From positions 1-13,454 of the forward strand of contig JAJQHP010000079.1 in the NCBI GenBank assembly GCA_021199695.1: 13,454 nt of DNA. The letters are read 5' to 3'. The notes below the pieces were generated by a model, which made no database searches, was not told the DNA's origin, and saw only the letters and a list, made by a program, of their open reading frames with translations. Shown here one piece after another: positions 6,309-13,454 of the stretch. Origin of the DNA: Clostridiales bacterium. Lineage in GTDB: Bacteria; Bacillota; Clostridia; Oscillospirales; Oscillospiraceae. Positions within the stretch are counted from its first letter, which is position 1, and each line of letters opens with the position of its first letter. The position numbers and the translations under genes were made by a program.

Positions 6309-7186
6309 ATGCTGAACAGTATGACCGGCTATGGCCGGGGAGAAGCTGTGCTGCACCAGCACGCCATCGTGGTGGAGCTTCGCAGCGTCAACAACCGATA
6401 TTTGGATTGCAGCGTCCGGCTGCCCCGGGTCTACGCCTGTGCGGAGGACGCCGTCCAGTCGGAGGTAAAGGCGGCTGTCTCCAGAGGAAAGGTGGAGGTC
6501 AACGTCACGGTAGACGCCTCCGGTTCGGACGCCGTCTCCGTCACCCTGAACCAGCTGTGGCTGCCGGATACCTCAGGGCGCTCCGGGAGATGGGGGAGAC
6601 CTTTGGCCTCCGGGACGATGTCTCCGTGTCCCTGCTCTCCCGGTTTCCCGATGTGTTCCGGGTGGAGAGAGCACCCGAAAATCTGGAGCAGCTCACCGAG
6701 GACATTCGTCAGGTCACCCGGATGGCACTGACCGACTTCAACGCCATGCGCGCCCGGGAGGGCGAAAAGCTGGCGGAGGACCTGCTGGGACGGCTGGATA
6801 CCCTGGAGGACTATACCTGCCAGGTGGAGGTCCGCTCCCCGGAGACGGTGGCCGCCTATCGGGAGCGCCTGACCGCCAAGCTCCGGGAGGTGCTGGAGGA
6901 CCGCCAAATTGACGAGGCCCGCATCCTCACCGAGGCGGCGATTTTTGCCGACAAAGTAGCTGTGGCGGAGGAGACGGTCCGTCTTCACAGCCACATCAAC
7001 CAGTTCCGGGACATGGTCCGTCAGGGCGGCGTCATCGGCCGGAAGCTGGACTTCCTCATCCAGGAGATGAACCGGGAAACCAACACCACAGGCTCCAAGT
7101 GCAACGATCTGCAGTTGTCTACCATTGTGGTGGACATGAAGGCGGAGCTGGAAAAGCTCCGGGAGCAGGTCCAGAACGTGGAATAA
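6309..7186 (+). pseudogene. yicC: YicC/YloC family endoribonuclease, broken by a one-base frameshift
   Basis: YicC-family proteins are endoribonucleases. From the ATG at 6309 (AAGGGGG site upstream) the frame reads MLNSMTGYGRGEAV and LRSVNNRYLDCSVRLPR, typical of the YicC N-terminal domain, up to about residue 82 (VTLNQ, ending at 6554). After that, similarity continues in the next frame (gtg at 6557, VAAGYLRALREMGETFGL) through to TAA at 7184-7186. The second part has the C-terminal DUF1732 signature: [31 protein letters not shown] and [10 protein letters not shown]. Adding one base at about 6555 would restore a 292-residue protein of normal length, reading NQ-x-VAAGYL. As it stands, translation ends at 6731 after 140 residues, the last 58 of them out of frame. 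No slippery heptamer is present, so programmed frameshifting is unlikely. A recent mutation or a sequencing/assembly error is more likely, since the 3' part shows no decay. Confidence 0.88.
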
Positions 7187-7209
7187 CAGCTTGCAAAGGA
7201 GGCGGCAGG

Positions 7210-7482
7210 ATGCTGTTGCTGAACATCGGCTATGGCAATATGGTCGCCGGCGACCGTATTATCGCCATCGTCAGCCCAGACTCAGCACCCATCAAACGTA
7301 TCGTCCAGGAGGCCCGGGAACGGGGCGTTCTCATCGACGCCTCCTATGGACGGAAGACCAGGTCGGTATTGATCGCCGACACAGGTCATGTGATCCTGTC
7401 CGCTTTGACCCCGGAGGTCATCGCGGTCCGGGTCGAAGGACGAGAGAACGACAAGGAGGCTGCGGATGAATACCAGAGCTAA
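7210..7482 (+). CDS. remA: RemA family extracellular matrix regulator / small DNA-binding protein
   Basis: This 90-residue protein matches RemA (YlzA, DUF370) along its length: [49 protein letters not shown] and [15 protein letters not shown]. In B. subtilis, RemA is a DNA-binding activator of biofilm-matrix and osmoprotection genes. In Clostridia it is widely conserved next to gmk, where its targets are largely unknown. The ATG at 7210 has an excellent AAAGGAGG site at 7195-7202, which rules out in-frame starts further upstream inside yicC. It overlaps gmk by 17 bases. If yicC translation really stops at 6731, remA lies about 480 untranslated bases downstream on the same transcript. Confidence 0.94.
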   Translation: MLLLNIGYGNMVAGDRIIAIVSPDSAPIKRIVQEARERGVLIDASYGRKTRSVLIADTGHVILSALTPEVIAVRVEGRENDKEAADEYQS

Positions 7483-8083
7483 AAAGGGGCAGATCGTCGT
7501 CATCTCCGGCCCCTCCGGTGTGGGTAAAAGCACGGTCATCTCCGAGGTACGCAACCAGCGGCAAAGCCTCACCTTCTCTATCTCCTACACCACCCGCAAG
7601 CCCCGGAGCGGGGAGGAAAACCATGTCCACTATCATTTCGTGGACCTGGAGGTTTTCTCCCGCATGATCGAGGCGGGGGAATTTCTGGAATATGCCTGCT
7701 ATCAGGGCCAGTATTACGGCACCTCCCGGGCGGATGTGGAGGCGTTGGTCCAGTCGGGTCATGACGTATTGTTGGACATCGAGGTCCAGGGGGGCGCCCA
7801 GGTGCGGCATCTCTGCCCGGAGGCTACCCTAATTTTCGTCATCCCGCCCTCCTTTGGCGAACTCTCCCGTCGGCTCCACGGCCGACAGAGCGAGAGCGAG
7901 GAGGTCATCCAGGGTCGGCTCCAGCGGGCCAGGGAGGAATACCAGGAGATCCCCCTCTACGACTTCCTGGTGGTCAACGATAAGGTGCCCCAGGCCGCTG
8001 ACGAGGTACTGTCCATTCTCAAGGCACAGGATTGCCGGGTGTCCGCCCGGCTGGATATGATCAAGGAGGATATTGTATTATGA
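7466..8083 (+). CDS. gmk: Guanylate kinase
   Basis: Gmk phosphorylates GMP to GDP with ATP, in cytoplasmic purine nucleotide synthesis. The 205 residues have the P-loop GPSGVGKST (15-23), the GMP-binding [11 protein letters not shown] (40-50) and YGTS (84-87), [10 protein letters not shown] (104-113), the LID region [17 protein letters not shown] (136-152) and YDFLVVND (165-172). All key segments are intact and the length is normal. The segment after PRSGE reads ENHVHYHFV instead of the more usual acidic-glycine form, a mild variant. AAGGAGG at 7453-7459 lies inside remA and supports the ATG at 7466. The stop overlaps the rpoZ start in ATGA at 8080-8083, implying coupled translation. Confidence 0.97.
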   Translation: MNTRAKKGQIVVISGPSGVGKSTVISEVRNQRQSLTFSISYTTRKPRSGEENHVHYHFVDLEVFSRMIEAGEFLEYACYQGQYYGTSRADVEALVQSGHDVLLDIEVQGGAQVRHLCPEATLIFVIPPSFGELSRRLHGRQSESEEVIQGRLQRAREEYQEIPLYDFLVVNDKVPQAADEVLSILKAQDCRVSARLDMIKEDIVL

Positions 8084-8292
8084 TTCTTTATCCCATGAAC
8101 GAGCTGATGAAGAACGACATCAACAGCCGGTACGAGCTGGTCAACCTGGTGGCCCACCGGGCGCGGGAGATCGCAGTTGCGGAGACTGCAGATGATCCGC
8201 TGACGGAAAAGCCGGTGACCATCGCACTCAACGAGGCCCGGGCGGGCCAGATTCATCGTCCTGTCGTACAGCAGGAGTCGGGTGAGGCGTGA
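8080..8292 (+). CDS. rpoZ: RNA polymerase omega subunit
   Basis: Omega binds the beta' subunit and helps assembly of RNA polymerase. The 70-residue product has the conserved INSRYELVNLVAHRAREI helix region and the short KPVTIALNEA segment of omega, and its size fits Firmicute omega (about 67 residues in B. subtilis). The ATG at 8080 has AAGGAGGA at 8063-8070 and overlaps the gmk stop by four bases. A second in-frame ATG at 8095 would shorten it by five residues but has no better site. The gmk-rpoZ pairing is conserved across Firmicutes. Confidence 0.93.
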   Translation: MILYPMNELMKNDINSRYELVNLVAHRAREIAVAETADDPLTEKPVTIALNEARAGQIHRPVVQQESGEA

Positions 8293-8314
8293 GCTGCCAA
8301 CCTGGAAACCGATC

Positions 8315-8367
8315 TGCAGGGCAAGAGGCGTCGGGGACAATGGGCCTCTGACGCCCCTTGCCTTGCG
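8315..8367 (+). repeat. Long imperfect hairpin in the rpoZ-priA gap
   Basis: The arms at 8316-8332 and 8350-8366 pair over 17 positions, with one A-C mismatch (8326/8356) and one G-U pair (8319/8363). The core is GGCAAGAGGCGTC against GACGCCCCTTGCC. Further pairs, partly G-U, extend inward (8333-8336 with 8346-8349), leaving a loop of about 9 bases. The stem ends 18 bases before the ATG chosen for priA. No T run follows, so it is not an intrinsic terminator. It may be an RNA processing or stability element, or a control element for priA. Confidence 0.7.
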
Positions 8368-8384
8368 TCATGTTTTGTGCCGGA

Positions 8385-10871
8385 ATGGGGGTGAGCGTCT
8401 TGGAACCGGTACTGTGCTGCAAGGTGGCGGTGGCCTCGGCCACCTATGCCATCGACAAGCCCTATACCTATCTCGTCCCGGACGGCTTTTCCCAGACGCT
8501 GCGGCCCGGCATGCGGGTCATCGTCCCCTTCGGAAAGGGCAACCGTCGTTCTGAGGGGCTGGTCCTCGATCTGCTGCAAGAGCCTCCCGCTCCCCGCCTG
8601 AAATGGCTCGGCGCCATCCTGGACGAGAAGCCGGTGATAGACGCCGAAGGCATCCGTCTGGCCCTCTGGATGCGGGAGCGGTATTTTTGCACCGTCTACG
8701 ATGCCGTCAAGGCCATGCTCCCCGCCGGTCTTTATTACGATCTCCAGGACAGCTATTGCCTGACTCCGGGCATCGACTCTGTCGCCTGGCAGGAGGAACA
8801 TCCCTGCAATGAGACGGAAAAACGGGTGTTGTCTCTGATCTCCGACGGGGGAGGCAGCATCCAGCGTAAGGCCCTCCGGGAGGCCTTTGGCCAGACCAAT
8901 TCCTCCAGGGCGCTGCGTCGTCTGGTGGAGGACGGTGTACTGTACCTGGAGACCAGCGCTCGGCGGGGCGTGGGGGACAAGAGCGAGGAGGTGGCCGTTC
9001 TGGCTGTTTCCCAGGAGGCGGCCAGAACAGCAGTCGCCAAAAGTCGCTCCAAGGCCCGTAAGGCGGTGGTAGAGCTGCTGTGCAGTGTGGGCTCCGCCTC
9101 TGCCAAGGATGTGGCCTACTTCACCGGTGCCAGCCGCCGCACTCTGAAGGAGCTGGAAAAATCCGGCCTTGTCACCCTCTTTCAACGGGAGGTCTTTCGC
9201 CGGCCGGAATCGGACTCCGCTCCCCATCAGGAGCCGCCTCAGCTCACTCAGGAGCAGCAGAACGCCTATGATGGGTTGTCTGACCTGTTAGAGCAGGAAA
9301 AACCCGCCTGTGCTCTGCTCTACGGCGTCACCGGCTCAGGAAAGACCTCGGTCTATATCCGTCTGATTCACCGGGCATTACAGATGGGGCGCACCGCCCT
9401 GGTGCTGGTGCCGGAGATCGGCCTGACCCCCCAGATGATGCGCCAGTTCATTGCCCAATTTGGGGACCGGGTGGCGGTGCTGCACAGCTCCCTCTCTGCC
9501 GGGGAGCGATATGACGAGTGGAAGCGGGCCAGAAGGGGAGAGGCCAGCGTGGTCATCGGGACCCGCTCGGCAGTTTTTGCCCCCTTGCAAAACATTGGCC
9601 TTATTATCCTGGACGAGGAGCAGGAAGCCAGCTACAAATCGGAAAACCTACCCCGGTATCATGCGGCGGAGGTGGCAAAGTTCCGCTGCACCCAGCAGAA
9701 TGCCCTGCTGCTGCTGGGCTCTGCCACCCCGTCAGTGGAGAGTATGTACCTTGCCCAGACGGGAAAATACCACCTGTTCCGGCTCAACCAGCGGTACAAT
9801 GGCCGGGATCTGCCCCGGGTGATCCTATCCGACACCCGTGAGGACCTGCGACAGGGAAACGACTCCTCCATCGGCGGCATACTGCGGGATGAGCTGGCGG
9901 AAAATCTCCGCCGGGGAGAGCAGTCGATTTTGCTGCTCAATCGCCGGGGGGCCAGTCGAATGGTCATCTGCGCTGAGTGCGGCGAGGTCCCCAAGTGCAG
10001 CCGCTGCTCCGTCCACCTGACCTATCACAAGGCCAACGGACGGCTGATGTGCCACTATTGCGGCCACAGCGAGCCGCTGCCCAGCCGCTGTCCGGTCTGC
10101 GGCGGACCGCTGGTCTTTGTGGGCTACGGCACCCAGCGGCTGGAGGAGGACCTGGCGGAGCAGTTCCCGGGCACTCCCGTTCTGCGGCTGGACGCTGATA
10201 CCGTCTCCGCTGCCCACACCCACCGGCAGCTGCTGCAACAGTTTGAACGGGAGAAAATCCCCATTCTCATCGGCACCCAGATGGTGGCCAAGGGCCTGGA
10301 CTTTGAAAATGTGACCCTGGTTGGGGTGATCGACGCGGATATGACCCTCCACATGGACGATTTCCGGGCAGGGGAGCGCACATTCTCCCTGCTCACCCAG
10401 GTAGTGGGCCGGGCCGGACGTGGCCTGCGGGAGGGGAGAGCGGTGATCCAGACCTTTCATCCCCAGGACAGCGTCATCAACGCCGCTGCACGGCAGGACT
10501 ATGACGGCTTTTACGCCGAGGAGATCCATCTCCGGTCTGTGCGGCAGCTGCCCCCTTTTCGGGACCTGATTGTCCTGACCGTCACCGGACCGGAGGAGGG
10601 AGCCGTCCTGCGGAGCAGCATGCGGCTCCGGGAAGGACTCGTGGCCTGGCAGGGAAGCCCGATGATGGAGCGTACGCCCTTTTCCGTGCTGGGCCCTGCC
10701 CCGGCCAACGTGGTCAGAGTGAACGGCCGGTATCGCTACCGCCTCACTGTCACCGGACGCAATGACCGCTCCATGCGACAGATGATCTCTCAGCTGCTGC
10801 GTGCGGCGTCAGAGGATAAACAAAACCGGGGGTTGGCCGTCTTTGCGGACGTCAATCCTATGGATGGATAA
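8385..10871 (+). CDS. priA: Primosomal protein N' (replication restart helicase PriA)
   Basis: PriA recognises stalled forks and D-loops and reloads the replicative helicase. The protein is 828 residues from the ATG at 8385. It has the N-terminal DNA-binding domain (KVAVASATYAIDKPYTYLVP), Walker A GVTGSGKTS with Lys320, Walker B DEEQ at 410-413, LLGSATPSVES, an eight-cysteine zinc-binding module (about 529-572, ending CPVCGG), GTQMVAKGLDFENVTLVG and motif VI VVGRAGRG. Walker B is DEEQ rather than the DEEH of E. coli, a variant also found in Clostridia. The start is uncertain: neither ATG 8385 nor ATG 8370 has a clear ribosome site, while TTG at 8400 has GGGGGTG at 8387-8393 and would give 823 residues beginning MEPVLCCKVAV. 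In B. subtilis, coaBC precedes priA; here it is absent. Confidence 0.96.
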   Translation: MGVSVLEPVLCCKVAVASATYAIDKPYTYLVPDGFSQTLRPGMRVIVPFGKGNRRSEGLVLDLLQEPPAPRLKWLGAILDEKPVIDAEGIRLALWMRERYFCTVYDAVKAMLPAGLYYDLQDSYCLTPGIDSVAWQEEHPCNETEKRVLSLISDGGGSIQRKALREAFGQTNSSRALRRLVEDGVLYLETSARRGVGDKSEEVAVLAVSQEAARTAVAKSRSKARKAVVELLCSVGSASAKDVAYFTGASRRTLKELEKSGLVTLFQREVFRRPESDSAPHQEPPQLTQEQQNAYDGLSDLLEQEKPACALLYGVTGSGKTSVYIRLIHRALQMGRTALVLVPEIGLTPQMMRQFIAQFGDRVAVLHSSLSAGERYDEWKRARRGEASVVIGTRSAVFAPLQNIGLIILDEEQEASYKSENLPRYHAAEVAKFRCTQQNALLLLGSATPSVESMYLAQTGKYHLFRLNQRYNGRDLPRVILSDTREDLRQGNDSSIGGILRDELAENLRRGEQSILLLNRRGASRMVICAECGEVPKCSRCSVHLTYHKANGRLMCHYCGHSEPLPSRCPVCGGPLVFVGYGTQRLEEDLAEQFPGTPVLRLDADTVSAAHTHRQLLQQFEREKIPILIGTQMVAKGLDFENVTLVGVIDADMTLHMDDFRAGERTFSLLTQVVGRAGRGLREGRAVIQTFHPQDSVINAAARQDYDGFYAEEIHLRSVRQLPPFRDLIVLTVTGPEEGAVLRSSMRLREGLVAWQGSPMMERTPFSVLGPAPANVVRVNGRYRYRLTVTGRNDRSMRQMISQLLRAASEDKQNRGLAVFADVNPMDG

Positions 10872-10889
10872 AAATGGGAGGAAAGAACA

Positions 10890-11384
10890 ATGATTCGAGA
10901 AATTGTCCAAAAGGGAGACCCTGTCCTGAACAAGGTCAGCCATCCTGTCACCAGATTTGATTGGAAGCTCCACCGTCTGCTGGACGATATGAAAGAGACT
11001 CTGATCGACTCCAACGGCGTGGGCCTGGCCGCTCCCCAGGTGGGTATCCTCCGCCGAGTCGTTGTGGTCATGAACGAGGAGGAGCACATCCATGAGCTGA
11101 TCAACCCTGTCATCGTCGCATCTTCCGGAGAGCAGACCGAGCTGGAGGGCTGCCTCTCCCTGCCGGGGCGGTACGGCTACGTCACCCGTCCCATGGTGGT
11201 CCGGGTCAGGGCCCAGGACCGGAACGGGGACTGGTTCGAGGTGGAGGACCAGGGCCTCACCGCCCGGTGCTTCTGCCATGAGCTGGCCCATCTGGACGGG
11301 CATCTGTTTGACGAGCTGTGCGACCGGACCTACTCCACCGAGGAGCTGGACGAGATGGAGGCCGCCGAAAGCGAGGCGGAGTGA
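10890..11384 (+). CDS. def: Peptide deformylase
   Basis: Def removes the formyl group from the N-terminal formyl-methionine of new proteins, reversing the modification that Fmt adds to initiator tRNA. All three motifs are present in the 164 residues: GVGLAAPQVG (43-52), EGCLSLPG (86-93) and HELAHLDG (130-137). Metal ligands are Cys88, His130 and His134, with catalytic Glu131. The EGCLSLPG form and the length suit a type 1-like enzyme. The acidic tail (ELDEMEAAESEAE) lies beyond the catalytic fold. The ATG at 10890 has GGGAGG at 10876-10881 and sits 18 bases after priA. The stop shares one base with the fmt start (TGATG at 11382-11386). Confidence 0.97.
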   Translation: MIREIVQKGDPVLNKVSHPVTRFDWKLHRLLDDMKETLIDSNGVGLAAPQVGILRRVVVVMNEEEHIHELINPVIVASSGEQTELEGCLSLPGRYGYVTRPMVVRVRAQDRNGDWFEVEDQGLTARCFCHELAHLDGHLFDELCDRTYSTEELDEMEAAESEAE

Positions 11385-12298
11385 TGCGTATCGTCTTTAT
11401 GGGGACGCCGGAGTTTGCAGTCCCCTCCCTGAAACGGCTCATTGCTGACGGCCATGAGATCGCCGCCGTCTACACTCAGCCGGACAAGCCCAAAAACCGG
11501 GGCATGAAGCTGACCTTTTCCCCGGTAAAAGAGGCGGCTCTGGCCCACGGCATCCCCGTTGCCCAGCCCCAGTCACTCCGGGAGGAGGGGGCGCTGGAGA
11601 CGCTGGCGGCGTTCCGGCCGGAGCTGATGGTGGTGGCGGCCTACGGCAAAATATTGCCCCGTCCCTTCTTCGAGCTGCCCCCTCTGGGCTGCATCAATGT
11701 CCACTCATCTCTGCTCCCCAGGTATCGGGGCGCCGCGCCCATCAACTGGGCGGTCATCAACGGGGAGCGGGAGACAGGCGTGACCATTATGGACATTGCC
11801 GAGGCACTGGATTCCGGGGACATTCTGGCCCAGGCGTCCACCCCCATCGACCCGGACGAGACGGTGGAGACCCTCCATGACCGGCTGGCGGAGATGGGGG
11901 CCGACTTGCTCAGCGAGACGGTGGACAAAATTGCTGCCGGGACCGTCTGCCGGACGCCCCAGGACGACTCCCTGGCGACCTATGCCTCCATGCTCAGCCG
12001 GGCCCTTTCCCCCATCGACTGGAGCCACAGCGCCCGGGCGATTCATGACCAGGTCCGGGGGCTGGTCCCCTGGCCTGCTACCACGGCCCAGGTTGGCGGT
12101 CAGACCTTCAAGGTGTTCGCCACCCAGGTCACCGGCGAAAAGACCGGTAAGCCCGGCGGGACGCTGCTGGGAACAGATGACCGGGGCATCCTGATGGCCT
12201 GCGGCGACGGCGGCGTATTACGCATTACAGAGGTCCAGGCCCCCGGCAAAAAGCGGATGCAGGCCGCCGACTATCTCCGGGGCCACCCTTTGACATAA
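11384..12298 (+). CDS. fmt: Methionyl-tRNA formyltransferase
   Basis: Fmt transfers a formyl group from 10-formyl-THF to Met-tRNA for translation initiation. The 304 residues begin MRIVFMGTPEFAVPSL, the standard Fmt N-terminus. They contain the catalytic INVHSSLLPRYRGAAPINWA segment, with Asn105 and His107, and TGVTIMDIAEALDSGDIL with the catalytic Asp. The C-terminal OB-like domain for tRNA binding ends KKRMQAADYLRGH, as usual. The start at 11384 overlaps the def stop by one base, so fmt probably depends on def translation; the local ribosome site (GAGGCGGAG) is only fair. The def-fmt order is conserved across bacteria. Confidence 0.97.
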   Translation: MRIVFMGTPEFAVPSLKRLIADGHEIAAVYTQPDKPKNRGMKLTFSPVKEAALAHGIPVAQPQSLREEGALETLAAFRPELMVVAAYGKILPRPFFELPPLGCINVHSSLLPRYRGAAPINWAVINGERETGVTIMDIAEALDSGDILAQASTPIDPDETVETLHDRLAEMGADLLSETVDKIAAGTVCRTPQDDSLATYASMLSRALSPIDWSHSARAIHDQVRGLVPWPATTAQVGGQTFKVFATQVTGEKTGKPGGTLLGTDDRGILMACGDGGVLRITEVQAPGKKRMQAADYLRGHPLT

Positions 12299-12328
12299 CA
12301 GAGACAAAACAGAGCGAGGTAAATCACC

Positions 12329-12508
12329 ATGGATATGTCTCCCAAGGAATATGTGGTAGCTCAAATCACCGGCGATTACGCCATGCTCCGCCGGACAGAC
12401 GCACCCTCCGACCGGCTGAACCAGGTGGCTCTGGCGCTGCTGCCGGAGGGGCTGGAGGTGGGCTCCCGGCTGCGCTGGGAGATGTTCGCCTACACGCTGC
12501 TTCACTGA
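12329..12508 (+). CDS. Small protein of 59 residues between fmt and rsmB, weakly DUF3006-like
   Basis: I do not recognise this gene firmly. It runs from ATG 12329, with GCGAGGT at 12314-12320 as a fair ribosome site, to TGA 12506-12508. The protein begins MDMSPKEYVVAQITGDYAML and contains ALALLPEGLEVGSRLRWE. The pattern of an acidic strand, GDYAxLRR, LLPEG and EVGSRLR resembles the small DUF3006 family, whose members often have a GD(Y/W)AVL and LPEG layout. The match is by eye only. It has no signal peptide or membrane helix and no cysteines. It fills the fmt-rsmB gap in the same direction, and its stop lies one base before the rsmB start, so it is probably translated and coupled to rsmB. An untranslated spacer with a chance frame is the alternative. 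Confidence 0.62.
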   Translation: MDMSPKEYVVAQITGDYAMLRRTDAPSDRLNQVALALLPEGLEVGSRLRWEMFAYTLLH

Positions 12509-12509
12509 T

Positions 12510-13454
12510 ATGGAGGAAAAAATCACTGTCTCACCCGCCCGGACGGCGGCGCTGGAGGTATTGATCGCCTGCGAAAAGCGCCGCGCCTGGTCGGACAGCG
12601 AGCTGTCTGCGTCCATTCGCCGGGCCGGGCTCTCCGGCCGGGACGCCGCCCTGACCAGGCGTATGTGCTACGGCGTGCAGCAGAATCAGCTGCTGCTCCT
12701 CTATTGGCTGGAGCAACTCTGCCGTGTCCCCGTGGAGCGGCTGGAGCTGCCGATCCGGCTGATCCTGGAGCTGGGGCTGTACCAGCTGGCCTTTCTGGAC
12801 CGGGTCCCCGCCCACGCCGCCGTGGACGAGAGCGTCAAGCTGGCCCGGACCCGGAGCAAAAATCCCCGTTCCCCCGGTCTGGTCAACGGCGTTCTCCGGT
12901 CCTTCCTGCGGCAAAAGAATACGATACCTGCGCCGGAATCCCTCTCTGTCCGCTACAGCCATCCCCAATGGCTGGTGGACCTGTTACGGAATGAGGTCCC
13001 GGAGGATACCCTGGAGGCGCTGCTTCAGGCGGATAACAGCCAGCCGGCCACGGTTATTCAGGTCAACACCCTGAAAACGGACGGAGCGGCGCTGGTACGC
13101 CGCCGGGAAGGGGAGGGGGTCACAGTGGAGGCCCATCCCTTCCTGCCGGGCTGCTATCAGCTGTCCGAGACGGGAGATCTGAGCCATCTGCCCAGCTTCC
13201 GGGAGGGCCTGTTCCAGGTGCAGGACGCCGCCGCTCGTCTGGCGGTATTGGCCGCCGGACCTCGGCCCGGTATGTCCGTGCTGGACGCCTGCGCCGCCCC
13301 CGGAGGCAAGAGCTTCCAGACGGCGATGGAGATGAAAAACCGTGGCTCCATCCTCTCCTGCGACCTCCAGCCTAAGAAGCTCACTCGTATCCGGGAGGGG
13401 GCGGAGCGGCTTGGAATTGACTGCATCACCACCCGGGCGATGGACGGACGGATG
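12510..13454 (+). CDS. rsmB: 16S rRNA (cytosine-967-C5)-methyltransferase RsmB, 3' end missing
   Basis: RsmB (Sun) uses S-adenosylmethionine to methylate C967 of 16S rRNA. The frame is open from ATG 12510 to the right edge (315 residues visible of about 430-460 usual). The N-terminal NusB-like RNA-binding domain (about 1-145) has LELGLYQLAFLDRVPAHAAV and PGLVNGVLRSFLR. The methyltransferase domain follows, with FQVQDAAARLA, the SAM-binding motif DACAAPGGKS at 259-268, and ILSCDLQPKKL. The PC motif and the catalytic cysteines lie beyond the window. The ATG follows the upstream stop by one base with no clear ribosome site before it; the GGAGG at 12512-12516 is inside the gene, so coupled re-initiation is likely. 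The alternative is a related RsmF/NOL1-type enzyme, but the NusB domain and the fmt neighbour favour RsmB. Confidence 0.95.
   Translation, partial: MEEKITVSPARTAALEVLIACEKRRAWSDSELSASIRRAGLSGRDAALTRRMCYGVQQNQLLLLYWLEQLCRVPVERLELPIRLILELGLYQLAFLDRVPAHAAVDESVKLARTRSKNPRSPGLVNGVLRSFLRQKNTIPAPESLSVRYSHPQWLVDLLRNEVPEDTLEALLQADNSQPATVIQVNTLKTDGAALVRRREGEGVTVEAHPFLPGCYQLSETGDLSHLPSFREGLFQVQDAAARLAVLAAGPRPGMSVLDACAAPGGKSFQTAMEMKNRGSILSCDLQPKKLTRIREGAERLGIDCITTRAMDGRM

Noticed and set aside
5921..6556. A single long + frame from 5921 to 7186 that could be read as one 421-residue protein.
   Set aside because: Its first two thirds overlap cdaR and the yicC N-terminus in the wrong frame and look like noise. 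Only the part after about 6557 is real, and it belongs to yicC.
6546..6562. Programmed ribosomal frameshifting in yicC.
   Set aside because: There is no slippery heptamer, no obvious stimulatory site, and the family is not known to use recoding. A mutation or sequence error is simpler.
8315..8367. The rpoZ-priA hairpin as a Rho-independent terminator.
   Set aside because: No T run follows the right arm, and the downstream genes show no new promoter that I can see.

Overview
The window is a gene-dense, GC-rich (roughly 60% by eye) stretch of a bacterial chromosome with every recognisable gene on the + strand. Gene content and order point to a Clostridia-type Firmicute. The block yicC-remA-gmk-rpoZ-priA-def-fmt-rsmB, a cdaA-cdaR pair, a DUF3343 gene followed by an EF_2568-like aminotransferase, and strong Shine-Dalgarno sites (AAGGAGG) all fit a GC-rich gut member of the Oscillospiraceae (Flavonifractor/Pseudoflavonifractor-like). 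The genus is an inference, not a reading. No stretch longer than 300 bases lacks a gene, and I see no tRNA, rRNA, insertion sequence, phage gene or CRISPR array.

Region 1 (1-2380) is translation and isoprenoids. The 3' part of a four-S1-domain protein, cut by the left edge, ends in a strong intrinsic terminator. A likely promoter follows, then overlapping ispD and ispF, two steps of the non-mevalonate (MEP) isoprenoid pathway. In many Clostridia this S1 protein is the C-terminal half of an IspH fusion, which would link all three genes to MEP metabolism, but the IspH part is not visible here.

Region 2 (2402-3866) is a two-gene operon. It encodes a small DUF3343 protein with a conserved cysteine and a PLP-dependent cysteine desulfurase/selenocysteine lyase-like enzyme with overlapping stop and start codons. 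This is a plausible sulfur or selenium transfer pair.

Region 3 (3879-6222) is cdaA (c-di-AMP synthase) and its membrane-anchored regulator cdaR, expressed from a near-consensus sigma-A promoter. The usual third partner, glmM, does not follow.

Region 4 (6242-13454) starts with another near-consensus promoter and is a long run of housekeeping genes: yicC (broken by a one-base frameshift), remA, gmk, rpoZ, priA, def, fmt, a 59-codon orphan gene and the 5' part of rsmB. Many junctions overlap or are very short, which suggests translational coupling. The exception is a 92-base rpoZ-priA gap holding a long near-perfect hairpin; B. subtilis has coaBC at that place.

I found no new multi-gene system. 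The points most worth following are the yicC frameshift, the rpoZ-priA hairpin, the DUF3343/aminotransferase pair and the small orphan gene between fmt and rsmB.
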